64,000 nt of DNA, taken from assembly GCA_934096815.1 (NCBI GenBank), contig CAKOMY010000005.1, forward strand, positions 1 through 64,000, given 5' to 3'. This document shows positions 16,365 through 25,886 of the stretch, piece after piece (within the stretch, counting starts at the first letter, position 1; the number at the start of each line of letters is the position of its first letter). This DNA is from an uncultured Bacilli bacterium. GTDB lineage: Bacteria; Bacillota_I; Bacilli_A; RF39; UBA660. A model generated the notes under the pieces. The model did not search any database and was not told where the DNA came from. It saw only the letters and a list, made by a program, of their open reading frames with translations. The position numbers were made by a program, and so were the translations under genes.

Positions 16365-17741
16365 TTATCCAATACGGAAAGCTGGAGCAAACCCATAGCT
16401 AGTATCAGCATTATTTACATTCCAGTCGCCAGTGTTAGTGACAACTAGGAAACTACTGACAGTATCGGAACGAGCCGCGCGAAGCCACCAATTGGAAACT
16501 GAACCATTATACTTCTTTATAATACTTGAGTAGTTAATTGTTGTTACTCCTATATTTTTATAATAATCTAATTGTCTTGTATTGTCATATGCAGTAACTG
16601 CACTGGATATCTGATTATTTGTTCCATCTTCCCATACTTCATGCGCACTTAGTAAATATATTTTATCTGTTGAAGTAAAGTTTGTTTCTCCTGCTGTATT
16701 TCCATGTCCTGATATTACTTTTGTTGCTTTTATTACTTTTCTTAATTCTTCTGGTAATTTATTTAAGAAATCTACATTTGCATAGGTTCTCATTGCAGAA
16801 GCTTTCCATCCACCTACATTTGTACCTGTTGAATTCATTTGTCTTGTTTCTACGATATCCACAAACTCTACGACAAATCCACAGGCTGTTTGGGAAAAGT
16901 TACTGTCATTACATTCTGCTGGTGTTGTGTTATTTGCTACTCTTACTGTATATTCTTTATATGTTCCATTTGTTTTTTCTCCGTTTGAGTTATCATACAC
17001 TTTTAATGTTTTTGTTAATCCTACTGCATACGCTGCTGGATTTACTTTTACTGTTGCTGCTATTTTATCCCACGAAGCATCTGCAAATGACGGTTCATAG
17101 TTTACTACTACTTTACCATTAAATGTTTTTCCTTTTTCACTATCTTGATTTAAACCATTATCAGGAAATTGTATTATTAAATTGAATGTTATGGTTTGAT
17201 CAGTCTTTAAAGTAGGAAATTCTCCGGTCACCATTTCTGTATATTTTTTACCATTTTTAAATGTTCCATGAGTATATCCTGTATATGTATCATTTCCAGG
17301 TACTGTTTGATTTTTATAATCATTTTCTGTTTTTCCTGTTTCAGGTGTTATTACATAATTTGCTGTTACATTTGAGCTTGCCTGTCTTTCCACTTCTTTT
17401 ATATAATAATGCATCATGCCATCACTAAAGGTTGATGTATATTGTACTCCTATTTTATATGGCATGGCAAGTCCACTAGTTGTATTTGTACCTGTTAAAG
17501 TAAATGTTTTATTCACTAATATTGCATCACTAGGCTGTATATCTTCTGATACTAATAAATCACTTTTGCCATCTGCATAACTTATTAACATCTTACCACT
17601 TGTTGCTGATATTACTGATGTACTTCCTTTATTATTACTGGCACTAAAAAAAGCATATGTTATTCCCGAAAAGATCACTAGTAACATTACTATTGTTCCT
17701 ATCATTACATATACTTTTATTTGTTCTTCTTTATTATTCAT
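16365..17741 (-). CDS. Surface protein with DUF6273-like, possibly diversified C-terminus
   Basis: 458 residues. The N-terminus (cytosolic NNKEEQIK, membrane helix, then TYAFFSASNNKGS) is shared almost exactly with the protein at 36160-37593 and looks like a SipW/camelysin-type signal segment. A beta-rich stem follows to about 215. The C-terminal domain (about 250-458) ends in NWWLRAARSD...SYGFAPAFRIG, a DUF6273/C-type-lectin-like pattern. In the last 120 bases the codons become GC-rich and almost all apparently variable positions are NNY (see findings). The promoter carries a G7 tract. Likely an exposed binding protein; its ligand is unknown. Confidence 0.75.
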   Translation of the reverse strand: MNNKEEQIKVYVMIGTIVMLLVIFSGITYAFFSASNNKGSTSVISATSGKMLISYADGKSDLLVSEDIQPSDAILVNKTFTLTGTNTTSGLAMPYKIGVQYTSTFSDGMMHYYIKEVERQASSNVTANYVITPETGKTENDYKNQTVPGNDTYTGYTHGTFKNGKKYTEMVTGEFPTLKTDQTITFNLIIQFPDNGLNQDSEKGKTFNGKVVVNYEPSFADASWDKIAATVKVNPAAYAVGLTKTLKVYDNSNGEKTNGTYKEYTVRVANNTTPAECNDSNFSQTACGFVVEFVDIVETRQMNSTGTNVGGWKASAMRTYANVDFLNKLPEELRKVIKATKVISGHGNTAGETNFTSTDKIYLLSAHEVWEDGTNNQISSAVTAYDNTRQLDYYKNIGVTTINYSSIIKKYNGSVSNWWLRAARSDTVSSFLVVTNTGDWNVNNADTSYGFAPAFRIG

Positions 17742-17765
17742 ATAAAATCACCTTATCCTAGTGAA

Positions 17766-17793
17766 ATTATACCTTTAAAAGCCCCCCCGTCAA
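17766..17793 (-). promoter_or_regulatory. Promoter with G7 tract in the spacer
   Basis: Minus strand: -35 TTGACG (17788-17793), -10 TATAAT (17766-17771), 16-base spacer that starts with the rest of a G7 run (17782-17788). Changing the run by one base would shift the spacer to 15 or 17. Confidence 0.75.
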
Positions 17794-18235
17794 GCGAACA
17801 TTTGTCTTTTTTAGCAAGTGCTAAAGTCTTTATTTTTTTTCGAATTTCTGCCACGTGAAAAATCCGAATTTTTATTTTTTTCGGAAAAAGTATGCTTCTT
17901 CTACTGGATTTAACGAATTATTCGGAGAATTTTGATTTTTCCACTGGCAATTATTTTTTACCCGGAAGTTTATTTTATTATTCCAAACTTATTTTTTATT
18001 TCCTCATTGCAGGGTAATAGACTTTCTAAATTATTTGTTTTATTTATATTTTCTATAACATATCTTATATATCTTTATAGTAAGTTTCTGTTCGTTACCC
18101 CTCGATTTTGTTTCACACTTCTTTTAGCCCCCCCATATCACTATTGATACTTTGTACTTTCCTAACACTTCGTCGATATCTACGCGTGCATTGGACTTTC
18201 ACCAACTAGATATATGCCATGCATGACATACTAAT
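17794..18235. other. Gap with decayed G7 promoter and intron-like trace
   Basis: No intact gene. A fifth G7 run on the minus strand (18127-18133, in TATGGGGGGGCTAAAAG) resembles the other G7 promoters but has no good -35 or -10. A hairpin-like stretch AATTCGG/CCGAATT lies near 17850-17885. At about 18160-18220 the minus strand reads CTAGTTGGTGAAAGTCCAAT, a phrase typical of group II intron domain I. The remainder resembles degraded, stop-rich sequence. Confidence 0.4.
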
Positions 18236-18604
18236 AAAGCAACATCTTATGATGTTGCTGGCTATGTAAATAATTTAAAGTTTGTTAAATCAACTGGGAA
18301 AATAGCAGATGTTTCTAATTTAACAATTAATCAAGATAGAATAGATGAAGAAGAATAATATGATAGATACTACTCTATTGTAACAAGTGAAGAAAATTTA
18401 ACTGATATGGAAATAAGAGATATTTACAGAGGGCCTTCAAAAATTGAATAAACTTTTAAAGTTACTAAAACTGGATTAGATGGAAGACCTTTTTGGGTAT
18501 CAATAAATGATCATATAGAATCTCATTTTCTTACTTGTTTTATAGCACTAACAATTATTAGATTATTAGAAAATAAAAACTATTTTGGTATACAACAAAT
18601 TTAA
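18236..18604 (+). pseudogene. IS1634-type transposase, C-terminal remnant
   Basis: The only plus-strand coding trace. The frame reads KATSYDVAGYVNNLKFV, then DRYYSIVTSEENLTDMEIRD, IYRGPSKIE, TFKVTKTGLDGRPFWVSIND and HFLTCFIALTIIRLLENKNYFG, the C-terminal part of IS1634/IS4-group transposases. Two in-frame TAA stops (after DEEE, and after SKIE where the catalytic region would read ExTFK) kill it. Only about the last 120 residues remain. Confidence 0.8.
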
Positions 18605-18643
18605 AACGAGCAAAACCTCTGTTTAAGAAAGTTTGCTCGTTTT
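18605..18643 (+). terminator. Terminator at the IS remnant end
   Basis: Plus-strand arms AACGAGCAAA and TTTGCTCGTT are followed by TTTT, right after the transposase stop. It probably belonged to the insertion sequence. Confidence 0.65.
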
Positions 18644-18734
18644 TGCTTCAAAAGTAAAGATTTTAACACTGTAATATCTATAAAATATATAGATTTAACA
18701 TTGTTTTTTATTTAAATCTTATAAAATGCTGAAT

Positions 18735-20300
18735 TCATAATTGACTATTATCATTAACATAGGTTATTCTAGCATACCCATGGCCAGATTTTGCACATTT
18801 ACTAACAGCTGTTGCAGAAAAACCATTTGGGCAATTAACTTTATCGGCTAATACATTATTACTTTTGGCATTAATGGTATATGTTGTATCTTCATTACTT
18901 TCTTGACAATCATAACAGTACATAAATCTTTTATTTGCTAGTAATTTACTAGAACCAATATATCCAGTTCCACCGGCAGCAGGTTGGCCTTTTGCTCCTC
19001 TACTGTATCCGCCACCTCCACCGGAACTTCCACAATAACTACAGCTTCCTGATTTTGGTGCTACACCAATATATCCTCCACCGGAACCACCTAATTTTGA
19101 ACCATGCATAGCACCGCCACCACCAGCAACTATTAAAATGTCATCTTTCACATTTGTTTTTAATGTTTCAAGCACTCCGGCTGATAAAGCGATATGTGTT
19201 GCACCACCACCACTACCCGCTTTGTGTTCTGATCCATCACTTGTTCTATTTCCTTTTCCATTTATTCCACCATTGTAACCTCCTGTTGTTGCACTAACAC
19301 TAACACCTGATCCTTGGCCTCCAACAACGACATATAAAATATCATCTTTATTTAAATTAATATAGGCTGATGAGTAACCTCCATATCCAGTATTACTTTT
19401 TCCACCACCTTGGGCACCCCATACTTCCAAAAAATATGTTCCTGTTACAGGCACCTTATAAGTACTATATGGTTCTGTTACACCAGTGGTTGGTGCAACA
19501 TAATCAAAAGAAGTACACAATGCATCTTCTGGAACATCAACCGTTTTAAAGTAAAATTCAAGTTTATTAGGAAGATTGTCCATTTCATCTAAGTTTACTG
19601 ACCATTTTTTTGTATAATAATTACATGATAAAAACATTTTATCAGCAGTTAATAAATTATCATTTTCATATGCTTTTACCTCAGCACTATAAGCACAACT
19701 AGTTGGCAAGTAATTAACTTCTTTTCCATCTACATATGCTATAATCTTAGTTGTACTTTCTCCTAATATTTCCTGTATTTGATTAGTTAGCGCTAAATCA
19801 TTCCATTCATAACCTGCACTTATATTTAATTTTATGTAATAGTCTTTACTACTTTTATTGTTTGTTATTATTGTAATTTCTTTTTTATTATTACTTATCG
19901 TTCCATTTATCTCAGTGCTTTCTTTCTCTTTCCCAACAATTATTGTACTTGGAATAGATTTACTTGTACTTGAGCAACTTGAATTATTACATAATTCATA
20001 AATGAGCTCATATTTAACGTTTGATTTATTTAAATTTGTTAATACCACATCAAACTTTTCAGTTTTTCCTGCTTTCAAATGGAGAATTCTATCATCTGGT
20101 TCACCAGAATTTGTTGTCATATTAAATGATAAACCATTCACTTTTATATTTGCTATTTCCTTAATATTATTTTCATTAAACATAGATAAAGAATATCCTA
20201 GAGTAAATATAAACAATATTAAAATTACAACTATAATTAAAATTATTGATTGTTTATCATTTCTTATTAATTGAATAAATTTGGTAAGTTTTTGCTTCAT
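18735..20300 (-). CDS. Surface protein with glycine-rich ALK-like domain
   Basis: 521 residues. A signal-anchor helix at about 20-42 precedes a beta-sandwich stem with Cys pairs (about 50-260). The C-terminal glycine-rich domain begins FDYVAPTTGVTEPYSTYKVP and VTGTYFLEVWGAQGGGKSNT, followed by repeated GG and GGGGATHI blocks. This matches the ALK/LTK-type Gly_rich family of bacterial surface proteins. A Cys-bearing end (YCYDCQESNE ... CPNGFSATAVSKCAKSGHGYARITY) is shared in pattern with the protein at 36160-37593. Its promoter carries a G7 tract. Probably a surface-displayed binding or structural protein. Confidence 0.78.
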   Translation of the reverse strand: MKQKLTKFIQLIRNDKQSIILIIVVILILFIFTLGYSLSMFNENNIKEIANIKVNGLSFNMTTNSGEPDDRILHLKAGKTEKFDVVLTNLNKSNVKYELIYELCNNSSCSSTSKSIPSTIIVGKEKESTEINGTISNNKKEITIITNNKSSKDYYIKLNISAGYEWNDLALTNQIQEILGESTTKIIAYVDGKEVNYLPTSCAYSAEVKAYENDNLLTADKMFLSCNYYTKKWSVNLDEMDNLPNKLEFYFKTVDVPEDALCTSFDYVAPTTGVTEPYSTYKVPVTGTYFLEVWGAQGGGKSNTGYGGYSSAYINLNKDDILYVVVGGQGSGVSVSATTGGYNGGINGKGNRTSDGSEHKAGSGGGATHIALSAGVLETLKTNVKDDILIVAGGGGAMHGSKLGGSGGGYIGVAPKSGSCSYCGSSGGGGGYSRGAKGQPAAGGTGYIGSSKLLANKRFMYCYDCQESNEDTTYTINAKSNNVLADKVNCPNGFSATAVSKCAKSGHGYARITYVNDNSQL

Positions 20301-20323
20301 ATTTAAGCTCCTATTCTTCCCAA

Positions 20324-20353
20324 ATTATATCTCTAAAAGCCCCCCCATGTCAA
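20324..20353 (-). promoter_or_regulatory. Promoter with G7 tract in the spacer
   Basis: Minus strand: -35 TTGACA (20348-20353), -10 TATAAT (20324-20329), 18-base spacer containing G7 (20340-20346). The spacing differs by two bases from the promoters at 17766 and 37618. Confidence 0.75.
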
Positions 20354-20410
20354 TTTACTTTTTGTTTACGTTTTGCTTATATATAATTTATTTATGTATG
20401 TATAAATACT

Positions 20411-21829
20411 TTATTCTAAAATATTGTCTTCAATATCTTCACTATTATCTTGACTATTATCTAATATCTTATTTTCCTCAGATTTTTTATTTTTATTCTT
20501 TTTCTTATTATTAACTTTATTTTCTCTATCCTTATTTATTTTATTAACCATTTCTTCTTGCTTAGCTATAAATACTTTAGAAAGTTTATTTTTACTATTA
20601 TTAACAAGAATTAACGCAAGTAAAAGAATTAAAACACATACTCCAAGCCCAATAGATACATAAATATATAACTTATTAGTGTTAATTAAATTATCATAAT
20701 CACTTTGATTAAATAAAGATATTGTCTTATTAACACTATCATATAGATATATACCATCTTTACCAGTAGAAATATTTCTTCCTGAAATAACATAATTATT
20801 ACTATCCTTAGTTAATCTATAACCAGTAACTTTAACATCATTAATAGTTATTTCTTTCTTTTCTAAATTTTTAATTACTATTTCTTTATTAGTTAAATAT
20901 ATTTTAAAATCATTTGAACCAAGTTCATTATAATATGTAACCTCATTATTTACTTCATCATAAATATAAAAGCCATCCTTATTATTTCCATCTCTTAAAT
21001 AAAGTAATGTTAAATCTAATGTCTCATTCTTTAAACAAGTTACATCTTCTTCATTAAATTTAATAGTTGAAGATACAAAATTAGTAGGTAAAGATTCTGG
21101 TAACTTTCTTAAAATATTAAATTCTCCATTTTTAAATTTATACATTATAGGATCTTTTTCAGGTACAGTTACTTTTAGTACATAAGTTTTAGTAGTACCA
21201 TTTTCAGCTGTAACAACTATGTTAAATTCATTTAATCCTTCTTTAACATCTGCTTCACCTAATCCACTTACTTTAGCAGTCTTATCATTTACTTCACCAT
21301 TTATTTTAATCTTAGTTGTAGTAGCTGTAACTAAACTTGTATATTCTAAAGTTTTTTTATCAAAAGCCGGACTAATTTCAAATCCTTCAACCCCTAAAGA
21401 TTTTAAATTATTATCTGAAGAATAATTAATTATTACTGGCTCTTTAATATTTACTTTTATAGTAGATGAACTAGTTGGAATAACACTTTCACTATCCCAA
21501 TCAACTAATTTAGTGTTCTCCACATTAATTGTTGCTGTTCCTACAGCAATTGCTTTAAATTTATATATATATGTTTTTGAAGAACTAGCTCCATCACCAT
21601 ATTGTACAACACTTGGCTCACCGCTAATAAGTGATAACTTAGACTTATCATAAGAAACTCCAAATTGCCATGATCCAAGTTTACCACTAGAAGATACCCT
21701 AACAGTAACTGTAAAAGTATTATTTAAAGTAACTTTACTAGAACTACTACTTCCTTTAATTGAGCCAGTAGCTGCATAAATATTTAGTGGTAATAACAAC
21801 ATCATAAACATTAAAATATATTTTTTCAT
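20411..21829 (-). CDS. Membrane-anchored cohesin-domain protein
   Basis: 472 residues: signal peptide (1-19), cohesin-type domain (about 20-135; TGSIKG, then TFTVTVRVSSSGKLGSWQFG and LSYDKSKL-like strands), a cadherin-like beta-sandwich domain (about 145-230; LTVTAENGTTKTYVLKV pattern), a stalk, a membrane helix (about 395-418) and a Lys/Asn-rich cytosolic tail. Cohesins bind dockerins. The gene starts 8 bases after the stop of a dockerin-bearing hydrolase, so the two are probably partners, with this protein holding the enzyme at the membrane. Confidence 0.75.
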   Translation of the reverse strand: MKKYILMFMMLLLPLNIYAATGSIKGSSSSSKVTLNNTFTVTVRVSSSGKLGSWQFGVSYDKSKLSLISGEPSVVQYGDGASSSKTYIYKFKAIAVGTATINVENTKLVDWDSESVIPTSSSTIKVNIKEPVIINYSSDNNLKSLGVEGFEISPAFDKKTLEYTSLVTATTTKIKINGEVNDKTAKVSGLGEADVKEGLNEFNIVVTAENGTTKTYVLKVTVPEKDPIMYKFKNGEFNILRKLPESLPTNFVSSTIKFNEEDVTCLKNETLDLTLLYLRDGNNKDGFYIYDEVNNEVTYYNELGSNDFKIYLTNKEIVIKNLEKKEITINDVKVTGYRLTKDSNNYVISGRNISTGKDGIYLYDSVNKTISLFNQSDYDNLINTNKLYIYVSIGLGVCVLILLLALILVNNSKNKLSKVFIAKQEEMVNKINKDRENKVNNKKKNKNKKSEENKILDNSQDNSEDIEDNILE

Positions 21830-21837
21830 TTTTCCTC

Positions 21838-23799
21838 CTATTGTTCTATTTTACTAACACCTAGAATATGTTTTTGAATTTTAAGTAAATCAATTATATC
21901 AACTACCCCATCTTTATTTACATCTGCAGCTTCTTTATATGCATCATTTAATTTATTAACTCCTAAAATATCTTTTTGTACTTTTAATAAATCAACAATA
22001 TCTATATTTCCATCCCCATTGTTATCTCCATAAATAACAATAGTATATGTTTTTTCACCATTACCCTTTAACTTTAATGTCATACCTGTAGAAAGTATTT
22101 TATTTTCACTTACCTCAGCGTTCATAGTGGGATAATTTAAATTAATTTGACTTATTAATGAAGCAGCATCTAAATTATAATCAAAATGACTTATATAATT
22201 ATTCTTAATATTTACCTGTAAATTAGATAATACTTCATCAGGACTATATAATATTTCATCTCTTTTTTGAACTAAAATTGTATAAGTTTTTTTATCACCT
22301 GATGCACTTGTTACAACAACATCTATCTTTGTTTCATCGTTATCTAAGTTTTTTTCTCCAACGCCATCAACTTTAGCGTTTAAATTAGTTGATGTTGCAC
22401 TAACTGTAACTTTATTAGTATCTTTAGAAACATAACATGTATAATTTGTTGCACTGCTTATAAATGACGGCATTAAATTACATCCTGAAACATTTAAACT
22501 AGCTAGTGTATTATCTTCACTATAATTAACATCTAAAGTAGTCATACTTGGCATTTCCCCCTTAAATACGGGAATAGAGAAATAAAAAGTTTTATCTATT
22601 AAGCCATTATCATAATATCCTTCGTAATAATCAAATGATTCACTATAAGGTGCTCTTACATTTTGCATATACTGAGTACTGTAATAAGTATCACCTGCTA
22701 AATCAAACTTTTGTAAATACAAAGTTGATTGTTTAAATTCAGTTACATATCTATTAAACAAATCTCCTCCATTAACAATGGCTGCATATGGACTATTCCA
22801 TCCTTTTTTCTTAGCATACGCAAGTCCTGATCTAATAATATCAGCATCTGTTTTTCCACTTGCATTTATATTGAAAAAATTATAATAACCAGGATATTCA
22901 GCATTATCCCCACTAGATAACGCTGAGCCTTTATTTCCTTGTTCTTGAAGTGCTCTTGCAACCAAATGAACTGGGCTTACTCCATTTTTCTTAGCAGAAT
23001 CCATAAATGTTTTAGCATAACTTATTTCTATTTTTTCACCACTATCGTTATAATAAAAAGCATTACCTTCCATAAATGAACCATTAAGCATTGTTTGAAC
23101 TAATTCCTCTGTATGAATATTCTCTTGATATCCAAGTTCTTCAAACATGAATACTCTTTCATCATTTAAAAAGTTACGAGGATCTAAATAAAATTTTATC
23201 GTTTGTTTACTAGCAGCATACCATCCTCCTTCAAATGTTATCCATTTTCCATCAGCATATGCTCCATCTTCTGTACTTCTTAAAGTTGTATTAGAGCTAT
23301 CTATTAAATTTAAGTTAACATATCTAGTTTCTCCTGCTACCGCTTCATCAAAAGTAGCATTAACATAATAAGGATTAAATTCCCATGATGGATGAATAGT
23401 CTTTAAAACAGCTAAACTCTTAGCATAAGACTCGGGAAATCCTTTATTTATATATTCAGTTATTAAAGCATCGCTTATAGTATATTCATTAACATCTACA
23501 AATGAAATAGAACTATTACCTTTAGAAATATATCCCTCATACCAAAATCCGCTATATTGTAATTTAATTTTATAAAAATTACCTTCTTCTCCAATTATTT
23601 CAAACGCTCTTGGATAAGAAATACTTATCTTAGCTCCAATATCACTTAATATTCTATCACAATTACTACTTGCACAACCTCTAACATAAACACCAGTTAC
23701 ACCTTTAGCAATTACACCTCTTTTGTAAGTAGTATCTGCACTTACAGATGTAATAAAACAAAATAATAGTAACAAAAACAAATACTTAATATACTTCAC
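21838..23799 (-). CDS. Dockerin-bearing endo-beta-N-acetylglucosaminidase
   Basis: 653 residues: signal peptide (1-21), an SH3-like domain (about 28-95; VYVRGCASSNCDRIL), a LytD-type glucosaminidase domain (about 225-400) with VHLVARALQEQG and YYNFFNINA, a cadherin-like domain (about 425-515) and a C-terminal type I dockerin. The dockerin has two calcium loops, DNNGDGNIDIVD and DVNKDGVVDIID, each followed by LLKxQKxILG. The enzyme would cut N-acetylglucosamine bonds in peptidoglycan glycans. The neighbouring cohesin gene supplies an obvious partner. Confidence 0.85.
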   Translation of the reverse strand: MKYIKYLFLLLLFCFITSVSADTTYKRGVIAKGVTGVYVRGCASSNCDRILSDIGAKISISYPRAFEIIGEEGNFYKIKLQYSGFWYEGYISKGNSSISFVDVNEYTISDALITEYINKGFPESYAKSLAVLKTIHPSWEFNPYYVNATFDEAVAGETRYVNLNLIDSSNTTLRSTEDGAYADGKWITFEGGWYAASKQTIKFYLDPRNFLNDERVFMFEELGYQENIHTEELVQTMLNGSFMEGNAFYYNDSGEKIEISYAKTFMDSAKKNGVSPVHLVARALQEQGNKGSALSSGDNAEYPGYYNFFNINASGKTDADIIRSGLAYAKKKGWNSPYAAIVNGGDLFNRYVTEFKQSTLYLQKFDLAGDTYYSTQYMQNVRAPYSESFDYYEGYYDNGLIDKTFYFSIPVFKGEMPSMTTLDVNYSEDNTLASLNVSGCNLMPSFISSATNYTCYVSKDTNKVTVSATSTNLNAKVDGVGEKNLDNDETKIDVVVTSASGDKKTYTILVQKRDEILYSPDEVLSNLQVNIKNNYISHFDYNLDAASLISQINLNYPTMNAEVSENKILSTGMTLKLKGNGEKTYTIVIYGDNNGDGNIDIVDLLKVQKDILGVNKLNDAYKEAADVNKDGVVDIIDLLKIQKHILGVSKIEQ

Positions 23800-23835
23800 T
23801 TTTTACATCTCCATCTTCATGCATAATTATATCAA

Positions 23836-23864
23836 AAAAGATAACACTTTTAAGCATTATCTTC
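23836..23864 (-). terminator. Terminator of the Tad-like operon
   Basis: Minus-strand arms AGATAA/TTATCT with an internal mismatch, followed by T6, between the last operon gene and the glucosaminidase. A TATAAT-like -10 lies just after it, so the hydrolase and cohesin genes may have their own promoter. Confidence 0.6.
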
Positions 23865-23886
23865 TAAAATATACATTACTTTACAC

Positions 23887-24162
23887 TTATAATTTTTCAA
23901 TAACCTTATGATTTTTTTCTAAACATCTTATTAAATCATCATGATCATATTTACCAAATATATCGTTTAATTTGTCAGGATTTATTAAAAACATACCTAA
24001 ATGATTTACAAATACATCATGTTCATTAGTTAATTTTAAATCTTTTAAAGTATTAAAGTTTTCTTTAACAATATTAGGAAACAATTCTAAACTTTCTTTT
24101 AAAGAAGAACTTATATTGTTTATTTCCTCATTTGTTAATCCTAAATCTACTAAATAATCCAT
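23887..24162 (-). CDS. Small helical protein of the Tad-like operon
   Basis: 91 residues, predicted all-helical, no signal peptide or membrane segment, family not recognised. Its pattern (LTNEEINNISSSLKESLELF, then LKLTNEHDVFVNHLGMFLIN) resembles the helical repeats at the end of the next gene upstream. The start overlaps that gene's stop, so the two are coupled and may act together. Confidence 0.5.
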   Translation of the reverse strand: MDYLVDLGLTNEEINNISSSLKESLELFPNIVKENFNTLKDLKLTNEHDVFVNHLGMFLINPDKLNDIFGKYDHDDLIRCLEKNHKVIEKL

Positions 24163-25811
24163 TATTTATCAGCCTTTCCCATATCACTTAAATGTTTTGC
24201 TTTAATAATTATATCTGTTATATTAGCGTCATTAATATTTGTACCAAAACTTGATATTACTTCATTTAAATCCATTAAAGTTATATAAGGTAAACTACTA
24301 AGTATTAATGATATATTATGAATAGATTGATTTGCTACTAATAATTTAGTTATCATACTGTCAAGTTCACTGCTTTCCATTTCAAATACTTTTGGATTTT
24401 GATAAATGCCATCTAATTCAATGCTATTTTTTCTTAATACTTCTAATACTTTTGTAAAATTAATTGGATTAAATATTTTTCTTATATATTCTTTATTTTC
24501 ATCACTAAATTTATCAAAATCTATCTTATTAGTAATAAAGAAATTAGTTACTATATCTGTATTTGTATTATTATTTGGAGTTAAAGTTTTATTAACATTT
24601 TCTTTATGATTATCGCCAAAAATATCCAATTCTGTAAATCCAGTATGATCATATTCTAATTGATTAGGTTCATTATCTATTTTTTTATTACTATCATCAT
24701 TAATAGCTTTTCCAAAAATACTTTCATATTCTTTATCTATAGAATCATTTAATGTCTTAAAATCTATTCCATTATCTTTTTGATTAGCAAATAATGAACT
24801 TATTGTATCATCAAAATGAGTATCTTCTTCATCTTCAATTGCTATAATATCTTTTTTTGCTTTATCTTCAACTAAATCATTGTTTTTTAAAAAGCCATAA
24901 TTATCATCTTGTTTAATAGCACTTGAAGATCCGGTATTATCTTCTCTATCATCATCTTCAGCATCATACATAAATAATGAACTATCAAGTTCCATTGGAA
25001 CATCAACTTTAGGTTCATCTTCAAACTTTAAAACATTTTTGTTATCTTCAGGATAATCTTCATCTTCTTTAATATCATCTTCAGCATTTACAAATGGACT
25101 ATCATTTTTATTTAACTTTATAGAATCATTATCATTGTGTGATTGTTTTTCTTTTTCAGTATCTTCTTGTTTGTCGTTTTCTTCATTTTCCTCTTTATCC
25201 ATTGATTCAATTTCATCAAAAACAGGGCTATCATCAATTGGTTCATCAATAACTACAGGAGCATCTTCAATTTCTACTTCTACAGATTCAGTAGGTGTAT
25301 AAACTAATGTTTCAGAATTTTCTTCTGAATAACTAATAATCTTTTCAAATTCAGAACTATAATATTCTAAAGCAACACTTACGCAATCATATTTTTCTTT
25401 CTTTTCTTTTTTATCTTTCTTTAAATTAATTAATAATTCTTTAATTGTTCTTGCCCTATCTGTAAGCTCATTTATTTTTTCAATTTGTTTAGAAATTTCT
25501 TTTTGCTTACTAACTATTTTAGCATTTATTTCTTTTGTACCAACTTCAACTATAGTGTCTAATCCTTTATTTCCATAGTTTTCTTTAAGGTCTGCAAGAT
25601 CTTTTTCATATGAAGCAATATCATCTTCTAATTCTGCAATATTTGCTTTATATTGATCTACATTTGTCTTATAACCTTTAGCCTCATCTATTTTTGAATC
25701 AATTTTTTGTTGAACATCTTCTAATGAACTTTCTAAATTCTTTTTCTCAAATGTAAGTTCATCCAATATGTTTTTTAATTTTCCATTTATTTCGTTAATT
25801 TTATTTAGCAT
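24162..25811 (-). CDS. Coiled-coil, acidic protein of the Tad-like operon
   Basis: About 549 residues, family not recognised. Residues 1-150 form a long coiled coil (INGKLKNILDELTFEKKNLE). Residues 160-400 are an acidic, Asp/Glu/Asn-rich, probably disordered stretch. The last 120 form a helical domain. No signal peptide or membrane helix is present. I prefer the ATG at 25811, nine bases after AGGTAGG, to an upstream TTG. Placed between the Tad membrane genes and a small helical protein, it may be a cytosolic scaffold or cargo-handling partner. Confidence 0.55.
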   Translation of the reverse strand: MLNKINEINGKLKNILDELTFEKKNLESSLEDVQQKIDSKIDEAKGYKTNVDQYKANIAELEDDIASYEKDLADLKENYGNKGLDTIVEVGTKEINAKIVSKQKEISKQIEKINELTDRARTIKELLINLKKDKKEKKEKYDCVSVALEYYSSEFEKIISYSEENSETLVYTPTESVEVEIEDAPVVIDEPIDDSPVFDEIESMDKEENEENDKQEDTEKEKQSHNDNDSIKLNKNDSPFVNAEDDIKEDEDYPEDNKNVLKFEDEPKVDVPMELDSSLFMYDAEDDDREDNTGSSSAIKQDDNYGFLKNNDLVEDKAKKDIIAIEDEEDTHFDDTISSLFANQKDNGIDFKTLNDSIDKEYESIFGKAINDDSNKKIDNEPNQLEYDHTGFTELDIFGDNHKENVNKTLTPNNNTNTDIVTNFFITNKIDFDKFSDENKEYIRKIFNPINFTKVLEVLRKNSIELDGIYQNPKVFEMESSELDSMITKLLVANQSIHNISLILSSLPYITLMDLNEVISSFGTNINDANITDIIIKAKHLSDMGKADK

Positions 25812-25886
25812 CGCTACCAACCTACCTTATTCTAAAAAGAGTATACCATATTTTAAACTAAAAAAACAAGATTATTATCTTGTATT

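Noticed and set aside
16930..18150. Plus-strand open frames opposite the surface-protein genes
   Set aside because: They are Leu/Phe/Ile-rich shadows of minus-strand Asn/Lys-rich coding DNA or of non-coding AT-rich DNA, with no SD and no recognisable domain.
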